Notes under the pieces: generated by a model
Databases searched by the model: none
What the model was told of the DNA's origin: nothing
The model's input: only the letters and a program-made list of their open reading frames with translations
Translations under genes and position numbers: made by a program
From: DAOTZS01 sp034434335
Lineage (GTDB): Bacteria; Chloroflexota; Anaerolineae; CG2-30-64-16
DNA length: 7,758 bases
Direction of reading: 5' to 3'
NCBI GenBank assembly: GCA_034434335.1
Contig: DAOTZS010000033.1
Span: 1 to 7,758, forward strand
Part shown: positions 1 through 5,545 of the stretch, piece by piece
Numbering within the stretch: position 1 is the stretch's first letter
Layout of the letters: every line of letters begins with the position of its first letter

Positions 1-447
1 CAGCAGGTGCAGCTCGTAGTAGCGCACCGCCAAAACCGGGTCAGCGTCGCCATCCAGGCGCCCCAACGTCTCAAGCAGGAGGTCGAACAGCAGTTCGTTG
101 GGATCGGCGTCCTGGGTAAACGCGTCGGCCAGCTCGACCACGTAGTATGCCCAACTGCTGCGCCACAGGTCCTCGCGCAGCCGGCGGTGGGCAACGATTG
201 TCTGGGCCTGGGTCACCAGGTCCAGGTTGCGGCCCCGGGCCACCAGCAGGTCGCTATAGGTGAACGGCTCGACATGCCCGGCCTTGCGGCTGGCCGGCCG
301 ACGCACCCCCTTGGCCAGGAGGGCCAGCTTGCCACGGTCGCGCGTGAATACCGTCAAAAGACGGTCCGCTTCCCCCATGTCATGCCGCTTCAGCACAATC
401 GCCGCCACGCGATAGAGGCGCTGGCGGCGCTCAACTTCTGGCTCCAT
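1..447 (-). CDS. recO: DNA repair protein RecO, N-terminal part (truncated by window edge)
   Basis: RecO helps RecR load RecA onto SSB-coated single-stranded DNA in RecF-pathway recombinational repair, and it also anneals strands. Reading the minus strand gives 149 uninterrupted codons. The protein opens MEPEVERRQRLYRVAAIVLK and continues with the OB-fold signature of the family: a GEADRLLTVFTRDRGKL stretch around residues 25-41, then a basic KGVRRPASRK segment and an EPFTYSDLLVARGRNLDLV segment. The helical C-terminal domain and its zinc site lie beyond base 1. Three in-frame ATGs exist, at 498, 480 and 447. I chose 447 because GGTGAG lies 9 nt upstream and the family motif begins soon after. 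The ATG at 498 would sit almost on the predicted transcription start, and the one at 480 has no usable ribosome binding site. Family identity is secure; the exact start is less so. Confidence 0.9.
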   Translation of the reverse strand, partial: MEPEVERRQRLYRVAAIVLKRHDMGEADRLLTVFTRDRGKLALLAKGVRRPASRKAGHVEPFTYSDLLVARGRNLDLVTQAQTIVAHRRLREDLWRSSWAYYVVELADAFTQDADPNELLFDLLLETLGRLDGDADPVLAVRYYELHLL

Positions 448-503
448 AGCCACCGTCTCACCGCCACAGCCTTGAGTCATCCTGGCAGGCTGCTTCATGG
501 CTG

Positions 504-532
504 ATTATACCACCCGGCCAGGCATGAGCCAA
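504..532 (-). promoter_or_regulatory. Predicted sigma70-type promoter for recO
   Basis: On the minus strand a perfect TATAAT (-10, bases 504-509) is preceded by a 17-bp spacer and TTGGCT (-35, bases 527-532, 4 of 6 matches to TTGACA). Transcription would start near base 497. This gives a leader of about 50 nt if RecO starts at 447, and makes the upstream ATG at 498 unlikely as the start. Position and consensus were judged by eye. Confidence 0.6.
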
Positions 533-562
533 ACGGCCGGCGTGCGCTTACGGCCGGTGCCT

Positions 563-592
563 TTGCCACCCCTCCCTCAACTGTGCTATACT
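563..592 (+). promoter_or_regulatory. Predicted sigma70-type promoter for the mvk-ubiD-thpR group
   Basis: TTGCCA (-35, 563-568, 5 of 6 matches) is followed after an 18-bp spacer by TATACT (-10, 587-592). A TG one base upstream of the -10 (584-585) makes it an extended -10. Transcription would start near 599, giving a leader of about 29 nt before the mevalonate kinase ATG at 628. It lies back to back with the recO promoter, so the two transcripts diverge from a segment of about 100 bp. Confidence 0.55.
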
Positions 593-627
593 CGAGCTGC
601 ATTTCCGAAACGGGCCACGAGGCGTAA

Positions 628-1563
628 ATGAGACTTCTCGGCCGTGGTGAGGCCCCTGGCAAGGTCATCCTGTGCGGGGAACATGCGGTGGTGTATGGCA
701 GGCCGGCGTTGGCTGTGCCCCTCCTCGGGGTGCACGCTGAGGCAGAGGTGACAGCCGGGCTGCCGGGCACGGGCCTGGTGATCTGCGCACTCGACCTGGG
801 GGAGGAATGCGCGCTGCGCGCTGCAGCGGCCGATCACCCCCTGGCCGCGCTGGCCAGGCTGACCCTCTCCCATCTGGGGTTGCCAGAACCAGACTGGCGG
901 GTGACGATCCACTCGACGATCCCTGTGGCCAGCGGCATGGGCAGCGGCGCAGCGGTATCCGCGGCGCTGGTGCGGGCTCTGGCCGCCGCGGCCGGCCAGG
1001 GCCTCCCGGCCGAGCAGGTATCCGCGCTGGTCTATGAGGCCGAGAAGTTCTATCACGGCACCCCCAGTGGCATTGACAACACCGTGATCGCCTATGGCCG
1101 GCCGGTGTACTTCGTGCGCGGCCAGCCTCCCCAGACGATCCCCATTGGCCGGCCATTCGCTCTCGCCGTGGCCGATACGGGGGTGCGCAGTTCGACCCGG
1201 GCCGTTGTGGCCGCTGTACGCAGCGCGTGGGAACGCGAGCCAGCCCGCTACGATGCCCTGTTCGACCGTATTGCCGAGATCGTGCAGGTGGCAGCCAGGG
1301 CGCTCGCTGCCGGTATGCCTGAGCGGCTGGGGCCCCTCATGGACGAAAACCATACTTTGCTGCGGGAAATCGGCGTCTCGTCCCCTGAGCTGGACGCGCT
1401 GGTGGCTGCGGCGCGCGCGGCTGGCGCAGGGGGTGCCAAACTATCCGGCGCCGGCCGTGGGGGAAATGTGATCGCCCTGGTCACAGAGCAGACGGCCGGC
1501 CAGGTGGTGGCTGCCCTCCAGGCCGCCGGCGCGGCCAGGGTCATGGTGACGGAGGTGAGGTAA
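628..1563 (+). CDS. mvk: Mevalonate kinase (GHMP kinase family, short archaeal-type form)
   Basis: This enzyme phosphorylates mevalonate with ATP to give 5-phosphomevalonate, in the cytoplasm, as the first committed step from mevalonate to isopentenyl units. The 311-residue protein shows the three GHMP motifs. Motif 1 is PGKVILCGEHAVVYG (residues 10-24, with Lys12, Glu18 and His19). The ATP-binding motif 2 is PVASGMGSGAAVS (99-111). Motif 3 is KLSGAGRGGN (271-280). HGTPSGIDNTV (143-153) is characteristic of mevalonate kinases: Asp150 fits the catalytic base and Glu139 the magnesium ligand. Motif 2 has GSG where GSS is usual. The length matches archaeal and short bacterial enzymes rather than the longer eukaryotic form (around 400 residues). 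The ATG at 628 follows GAGG by 5 nt. The last codons of the gene carry the ribosome binding site of the next gene. A related GHMP kinase such as phosphomevalonate kinase is less likely given the HGTPSGID motif. Confidence 0.9.
   Translation: MRLLGRGEAPGKVILCGEHAVVYGRPALAVPLLGVHAEAEVTAGLPGTGLVICALDLGEECALRAAAADHPLAALARLTLSHLGLPEPDWRVTIHSTIPVASGMGSGAAVSAALVRALAAAAGQGLPAEQVSALVYEAEKFYHGTPSGIDNTVIAYGRPVYFVRGQPPQTIPIGRPFALAVADTGVRSSTRAVVAAVRSAWEREPARYDALFDRIAEIVQVAARALAAGMPERLGPLMDENHTLLREIGVSSPELDALVAAARAAGAGGAKLSGAGRGGNVIALVTEQTAGQVVAALQAAGAARVMVTEVR
1551..1558 (+). promoter_or_regulatory. Strong ribosome binding site that fixes a GTG start
   Basis: GGAGGTGA, a full anti-16S match, lies in the last codons of mvk and ends 8 nt before the GTG at 1567. 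It supports GTG as the real start of the UbiD-family gene and suggests coupled translation of the two proteins. Confidence 0.75.
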
Positions 1564-1566
1564 GCC

Positions 1567-2877
1567 GTGGACTTGCGCCAGTTTCTGGCTGCTGCTGCCC
1601 AGTATGTGATCACCATCGAGCGGGAGGTAGACCCCTATCTGGAGGTGGCGCGCATCGCGGCAGAGCTGGATGGCCGGCCGGTGCTCTTCACGCGCGTGCG
1701 CGGCAGCGCGTTCCGGATCGTGACCGGGGTCTGCTCTGACCGCCGCTACTTTGGCCTGGCCCTCGGCGTGCCGGCCGAGCAGGTGATCTTCCGGCTGGCC
1801 GAGGCCCTGGCCGCGCCGCAACCGGTTCAGTTGTTCTCCTCTGCCGGCCCAGGCGGTCGGCAAGAGGTGGCCCCCTGTCAGGAGGTGGTCGAGCCGACCG
1901 TGGACCTGGAGGCGATCCCGTTCCTCACCCACTACCCGGGCGATCCCGGCCCTTATGCCTCCGCGGCTGTAGCCTTCATTCAGGGCCCGGATACGGGACC
2001 GAACGCCTCCTTCCACCGCCTCTTGCGGCTGGATCAGCGTCGGGTGGTAGCACGGCTGGTCGAGGGCCGCGGAACAGAGACAGCCTGGCGCAAGTCGTCT
2101 GAGGGCATCCCGGTGGCGATTTGCATTGGCCTCCCGCTGCATGTGCTGCTGGCAGCCTCCATGAGCCCACCCCCTGGCGTAGACGAGATGACCATTGCCC
2201 AGGCCCTGGCAGCCACCCCCATGGTGCCCTGCGGCAATGGGATCCGCGTGCCGGCAGAAGCTGAGTTCGTGCTGGAAGGGTGGATCACCAAAGAGCTGGC
2301 CGATGAAGGCCCCTTTGTGGACCTGACCGGCACCTATGACCTGGTGCGCCGTCAGCCGATAATCGAGATCCAGCGCATTACCCATCGCCGCGACCCGCTC
2401 TATCACGCCTTGCTGCCGGGCCGGCTGGAGCACAAACTGCTCATGGGCATGCCGCGCGAGCCGACCATCCTTGCCGAGGTCAACAAGGTCGCGCGCTGCC
2501 TGAACGTCCACATCACCCCGGGCGGCGCTTCCTGGCTGCATGCTGTGGTGCAGATCGCCAAACAGGCCCCCGATGACGGCCGTAAGGCGATCGCGGCCGC
2601 GCTGCGGGGGCACGCCTCACTCAAACATGTGGTGGTGGTGGACGAGGACATCAACATCTTCGACCCACACGACGTGGAATGGGCCATCGCCACCCGCTTT
2701 CAGGCCGATCGAGATCTGATCGTGTTGGCCGACCAGCCGTCCAGCTCCCTGGACCCCTCGGCGCATCACGTGCCAGGCCAGAAGAGCCGCACGGCCAAGA
2801 TGGGCCTGGATGCCACGATCCCCTGGGATACGCCCAACGGGCCGCGCGCGCCAGATGCCTTCCGGCGGGTCTGGTGA
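1567..2877 (+). CDS. UbiD-family prenyl-FMN-dependent decarboxylase; candidate anhydromevalonate phosphate decarboxylase
   Basis: UbiD-family enzymes (de)carboxylate unsaturated acids using prenylated FMN made by UbiX. The 436-residue protein opens MDLRQFL, as is usual for the family. Active-site elements are visible: Asn146 and Arg151 in NASFHR (the N-x4-R pair matching fungal Fdc1 N168/R173), Glu233 in EAEFVLEG (metal ligand), and Glu247 with Asp252 in DEGPFVDLTGTYD (the catalytic acid pair). The stretch ALLPGRLEHKLLMGMPREPT (residues 280-299) and the short length resemble archaeal members rather than E. coli UbiD (about 497 residues). It starts 3 nt after the mevalonate kinase stop. That placement suggests it makes isopentenyl phosphate from trans-anhydromevalonate 5-phosphate, as in the archaeal mevalonate route. 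Membership of the family is near certain; the substrate is inferred from context. Alternatives are a quinone-pathway decarboxylase (UbiD or MqnL type) or an aromatic acid decarboxylase. Confidence 0.85.
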   Translation: MDLRQFLAAAAQYVITIEREVDPYLEVARIAAELDGRPVLFTRVRGSAFRIVTGVCSDRRYFGLALGVPAEQVIFRLAEALAAPQPVQLFSSAGPGGRQEVAPCQEVVEPTVDLEAIPFLTHYPGDPGPYASAAVAFIQGPDTGPNASFHRLLRLDQRRVVARLVEGRGTETAWRKSSEGIPVAICIGLPLHVLLAASMSPPPGVDEMTIAQALAATPMVPCGNGIRVPAEAEFVLEGWITKELADEGPFVDLTGTYDLVRRQPIIEIQRITHRRDPLYHALLPGRLEHKLLMGMPREPTILAEVNKVARCLNVHITPGGASWLHAVVQIAKQAPDDGRKAIAAALRGHASLKHVVVVDEDINIFDPHDVEWAIATRFQADRDLIVLADQPSSSLDPSAHHVPGQKSRTAKMGLDATIPWDTPNGPRAPDAFRRVW

Positions 2878-2916
2878 GCGGACCAGGAGACGCATTCTTG
2901 TCCTTGTGAGGATAAC

Positions 2917-3537
2917 ATGCCCGACGATATTCTGCGTACCTTCATTGCCATCGAGTTGGACGAAAGCCTGCTCCATGCCCTGGCGCGCATCCAGGAGCAA
3001 TTCAAGCGTCAGGTTCCGGCGGGGAGTGTCAAGTGGGTTGCGGCCGACGGCATCCATCTCACCCTCAAGTTCCTGGGCGACACCCCGCGCGGTCGGCTGG
3101 GGGAAGTTCAGGCGGCGTTGGAGAAGGCGTGTGCCGAACACGAGCCCTTTGAGTTCCTGGTTGAGGGCCGGGGCTGTTTCCCCAACTTCCGCCGGCCACG
3201 GGTGATCTGGGTTGCGGTACGCGACCGGGGACAGCGCCTGGCGCGGCTGCAAGCATCGGTGGAGAGGTATGTGGCCCCGTTGGGATGGCCCAGTGAGGCG
3301 CGGCCCTTCTCACCTCACCTGACCCTGGGGCGTATTGCGCGAGGCGCCACCCCTGCTGTCGCAGCTACGGTGGGCCAGGTTGTGGAAAAAGCGGTGGTGG
3401 AACAGATCGGCAGCCAGCGTGTCACAGCGGTGAGCCTGATCCAGAGTGACCTGCAGCCAACAGGCGCGGTGTACACAACCCTGGCCAGGGTAGAGCTGAA
3501 GGGAAAGGGTGAGGTGGCGGAGGAGAGTGGTTCATGA
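2917..3537 (+). CDS. thpR: RNA 2',3'-cyclic phosphodiesterase (2H family, LigT/ThpR)
   Basis: ThpR opens 2',3'-cyclic phosphates at RNA ends to 2'-phosphates, and some members ligate tRNA halves in vitro; its physiological role in bacteria is unclear. The 206-residue protein has both catalytic HxT motifs of the 2H superfamily: HLTLKFLG (His47, Thr49) and PHLTLGR (His134, Thr136). The N-terminal RTFIAIELDE strand and the CFPNFRRPRVIWVAV segment (87-101) are also typical. The length is slightly above the usual 180-190 residues because of a charged, glycine-rich tail. The ATG is preceded by TGAGG with 5-nt spacing and lies 39 bp after the UbiD-family stop, so it is probably co-transcribed with the genes before it. 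No functional tie to isoprenoid synthesis is apparent. Confidence 0.9.
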   Translation: MPDDILRTFIAIELDESLLHALARIQEQFKRQVPAGSVKWVAADGIHLTLKFLGDTPRGRLGEVQAALEKACAEHEPFEFLVEGRGCFPNFRRPRVIWVAVRDRGQRLARLQASVERYVAPLGWPSEARPFSPHLTLGRIARGATPAVAATVGQVVEKAVVEQIGSQRVTAVSLIQSDLQPTGAVYTTLARVELKGKGEVAEESGS

Positions 3538-3610
3538 GATGCAGGCAGTCATGGCGTGGGTGACCCACTCAGGCGCCAGAAAGGGAGAGTTGCCCAAACG
3601 AGCGGGGGCC

Positions 3611-3641
3611 CAACTGGGCTTCTACTCGTTGGTCCCAGTTG
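3611..3641. terminator. Inverted repeat between convergent thpR and amt-like genes, possible weak bidirectional terminator
   Basis: CAACTGGG (3611-3618) and CCCAGTTG (3634-3641) form a perfect 8-bp stem with a 15-nt loop. The repeat spans the stop codon of the minus-strand gene and lies 74 bp after the thpR stop, where two transcripts converge. There is no T tract on either side, so an intrinsic terminator is doubtful. It may be a stabilising 3' hairpin or chance. Confidence 0.25.
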
Positions 3642-5031
3642 TGCCGGTATCGGGGGGCACCGGGTCCGCACCGACGAGCAGCGTTGGAACAGGGGCCGGC
3701 TCTTGGGCGGCGAGCGCTCGGGCTCGCCGGCGTAGCAGGGCAGAAGCCAGCGCCAGGGGAGCAGTGGCCAGCCAGGCCGCGAAGAAGCCGAAGAGCGCCA
3801 GCGCTGCCAGCCCCACCAACTGGGCCTGCATCTGGCCTGGCCAGTCCGGCCTGAAGCCGGGAGCAGCCAACAGGCCGGTGATCCCCTGGCCGGCAACCCC
3901 CAAATACGTCTCGGGCCCAATGCCGTTCCATCCCAGGCCGGCGGTGCCATCGGCAAACAACCCGACAGCCAGCAGCCCCAGCGCGCCAGCCAGCCCATGG
4001 ACCGTCAGACTGGCGGTTGGATCGTCCCAGTGCAGCACGTGTTCCACGGTGAAGATGCTCAGAGGGCTCAGCAGGCCGATCGCGCTGCCGATGGCAAACG
4101 CTGACCAGGGAGGGATGAAGGGGGCGACGGCAGCCACCGCGACCGTGCCGGCAGCCAGGCCACGGGTTGCCATCAGTGGATCGGCGGTGCCAGCCACAAA
4201 CCAGGTATAGAGAAGCGGCAAGAGCGCGGCACCAGCCGCGGCCAGGGTCCAGTTGAGGGTGGTGCGAGCCAGGTCCAGGCTGGCGCCGGCCAGGAGTGGA
4301 TTAGCAGCCACCCATGCCGGCCCTCCGGCCAGGAGCAACCCGGCCCCAAACACAGCCAGGACCGGCAGATGAACAGGCGGCAACGGCACCGGTTCACCTG
4401 GCTGCACTGGACTGACCGTACGCCCGGTGAAGGTCAGGATGCCGGCCAGGGTGACGGCTGCTCCCAGGAGGTGGATCAGCCCGGCGCCGCCCACGTCTAC
4501 CAGGCCATGCCCCTGGCCCAGGTTGGCGCCCAGATTGGCCAGCCAGCCGCCGCCCCAGATCCAGTTGCCAGCTACGGGATAGATCAGGGCGCCCATCAAC
4601 AGGCCCAGGAGGCCGGCGGCCCAGGCGGGGATGCGCCCGCGCAGGCTCATGAGGGGGATGAGGGCAGCCGTGGTGACCCAGGGGAGATTGGCCAGGGCGA
4701 GGAGATAGGCGGCTGGGGTCGCAGCGGGCCCCGTCATGGCCCAGCCGGCCAGCCCGGCCATGCCCCACCCGGCACCCCAGCTTGGCCCCAGGGCTGACCA
4801 CTCCCAGGCCAGCTCCTCCAGGCCGGGAAGGGCATAGGCCAGGCCTACGCCGCCAAACTGGAAAGCGAACCCGGCGCCCAGGTAGCCCAGGCCGGCCAGG
4901 CCCAGGGCAGCTAACACGCTCAGCGCGGCATGGCGGGCACGCTCAGCAGGCAGCCCACCCATGCCGATCAGCGCATAACCCAGGGGAACCAGGAACGCCA
5001 GGCTGCTGATCACCAGGGCATTATCGGACAT
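3622..5031 (-). CDS. Divergent ammonium transporter (Amt/Mep/Rh) family membrane protein
   Basis: Amt proteins are trimeric inner-membrane channels that recruit ammonium and conduct it through a pore lined by two histidines. This 469-residue protein has about 11 hydrophobic segments. It carries the family core GNWIWGGGWL (155-164) followed by LVDVGGAGLIH, where Asp179 matches AmtB Asp160 and His187 matches His168. A second core, DDPTASLTVHG, has His345 matching His318. By hand alignment, the family FQxxFA...GAxAER segment is instead LPWVTTAALIPLMSLRGR (116-133), so the AmtB Phe107 gate position is Thr, and the residues near Phe215 also look altered. Transport of ammonium is therefore uncertain. 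The ATG at 5031 has AGGAGG 6 nt upstream and directly precedes the first helix. A longer form from an ATG at 5121 adds 30 polar residues and has no such site. No glnK lies nearby. Confidence 0.8.
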   Translation of the reverse strand: MSDNALVISSLAFLVPLGYALIGMGGLPAERARHAALSVLAALGLAGLGYLGAGFAFQFGGVGLAYALPGLEELAWEWSALGPSWGAGWGMAGLAGWAMTGPAATPAAYLLALANLPWVTTAALIPLMSLRGRIPAWAAGLLGLLMGALIYPVAGNWIWGGGWLANLGANLGQGHGLVDVGGAGLIHLLGAAVTLAGILTFTGRTVSPVQPGEPVPLPPVHLPVLAVFGAGLLLAGGPAWVAANPLLAGASLDLARTTLNWTLAAAGAALLPLLYTWFVAGTADPLMATRGLAAGTVAVAAVAPFIPPWSAFAIGSAIGLLSPLSIFTVEHVLHWDDPTASLTVHGLAGALGLLAVGLFADGTAGLGWNGIGPETYLGVAGQGITGLLAAPGFRPDWPGQMQAQLVGLAALALFGFFAAWLATAPLALASALLRRRARALAAQEPAPVPTLLVGADPVPPDTGTTGTNE

Positions 5032-5037
5032 GGCAAT

Positions 5038-5043
5038 CCTCCT
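5038..5043 (-). promoter_or_regulatory. Ribosome binding site that fixes the start of the amt-like gene
   Basis: AGGAGG on the minus strand, 6 nt before the ATG at 5031. It decides between that start and the in-frame ATG 90 bp upstream. Confidence 0.7.
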
Positions 5044-5062
5044 GCAAGTCGGTTGTACGGAT

Positions 5063-5091
5063 ATGCTATCACAAGATAAGAGCACCGCCAA
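5063..5091 (-). promoter_or_regulatory. Weak candidate promoter for the amt-like gene
   Basis: On the minus strand TTGGCG (-35, 5086-5091) and TAGCAT (-10, 5063-5068) are separated by 17 bp, each with 4 of 6 consensus matches. The site would start transcription about 25 nt before the gene. It lies inside the 5' end of the divergent Mut7-C gene, so both genes would share this short stretch. Matches this weak are common by chance. Confidence 0.25.
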
Positions 5092-5545
5092 AGGCGAGAC
5101 ACCTCGCTTACTTGTAGACACTATGTTAGGCCGCCTGGCGAAGTGGCTGAGACTGATGGGGTACGACGCGGCCTACTGGCGGAATGGCAGTGACGAAGAG
5201 TTGATGCAGAAAGCACGTGCTGAGGCCCGGCTCATCGTGACCCGGGATCACCAGTTGGCCGGCCGGCGCGGGGTGCAGGCCCTGTTGATCACCGCCGAGA
5301 CGCTCGAGGCCCAGATCGCCGAGGTGCGTGCCGCGTTACCTGGTCATCCCCAACCCTTCACCCGCTGCCCGGAGTGCAATGGCTTGCTGGCCGATTTGCC
5401 CCATGACGAGGCCCGCGACCTGGTGCCACCCTATGTCTGGCACACCCAGCCGGCCTTCCGCCGCTGCCCCGACTGCGGCCGTGTCTACTGGCGGGGCACC
5501 CACTGGCCGGCCATGATGGCACGCCTGGAAGAAGGGGACGGCTGA
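5063..5545 (+). CDS. Mut7-C RNase-type (PIN-like) domain protein with C-terminal zinc ribbon
   Basis: The protein has a Mut7-C (formerly DUF82) module, a PIN-like fold predicted to act on RNA and named after the nematode MUT-7 exonuclease C-terminus. Its role in bacteria is not established. From the ATG at 5063 it is 160 residues. LLVDTMLGRLAKWLRLMGYD (16-35) contains Asp19, an expected acidic active-site residue. RLIVTRDHQLAGRR (56-69) contains Asp62 in the conserved TRD. A zinc ribbon follows, with CPEC at 102-105 and CPDC at 135-138. An in-frame ATG at 5030 would add 11 residues, but that codon overlaps the start codon of the divergent gene. Neither start has a strong ribosome binding site, so the N-terminus is uncertain. 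The stop overlaps the next gene by one base (TGATG), implying translational coupling. Confidence 0.8.
   Translation: MLSQDKSTAKGETPRLLVDTMLGRLAKWLRLMGYDAAYWRNGSDEELMQKARAEARLIVTRDHQLAGRRGVQALLITAETLEAQIAEVRAALPGHPQPFTRCPECNGLLADLPHDEARDLVPPYVWHTQPAFRRCPDCGRVYWRGTHWPAMMARLEEGDG

Noticed and set aside
7..504. Open plus-strand frame of 165 codons across the recO region
   Set aside because: It is the complement of recO; the minus-strand reading gives a recognisable RecO N-terminus, whereas this one matches nothing I know and has a low-complexity, Gln/His-rich composition typical of antisense frames.
2586..2593. GCGATCGC (HIP1-like) octamer, also present near 6774
   Set aside because: Only two copies in the window, close to chance at this GC content, so not a sign of cyanobacterial origin.
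1441..2613. Open minus-strand frame of 390 codons over the UbiD-family gene
   Set aside because: Antisense shadow in GC-rich DNA: rich in His, Arg and Gly with no family motif, while the plus strand carries a clear UbiD protein.
628..3537. Functional link of thpR to the isoprenoid genes
   Set aside because: Adjacency alone; ThpR is a widespread housekeeping-type RNA enzyme found in many contexts, and nothing in its sequence suggests a role with mevalonate.
3556..3568. Palindrome GTGGGT-G-ACCCAC as a terminator for thpR
   Set aside because: The 1-nt centre cannot form a hairpin loop without opening the stem, and no T tract follows. At most it is a protein-binding dyad.
3509..4210. Open plus-strand frame of 233 codons over the amt-like gene
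   Set aside because: Ala/Ser/Pro-rich with no motif; the minus strand encodes the Amt core motifs and has a strong ribosome binding site.
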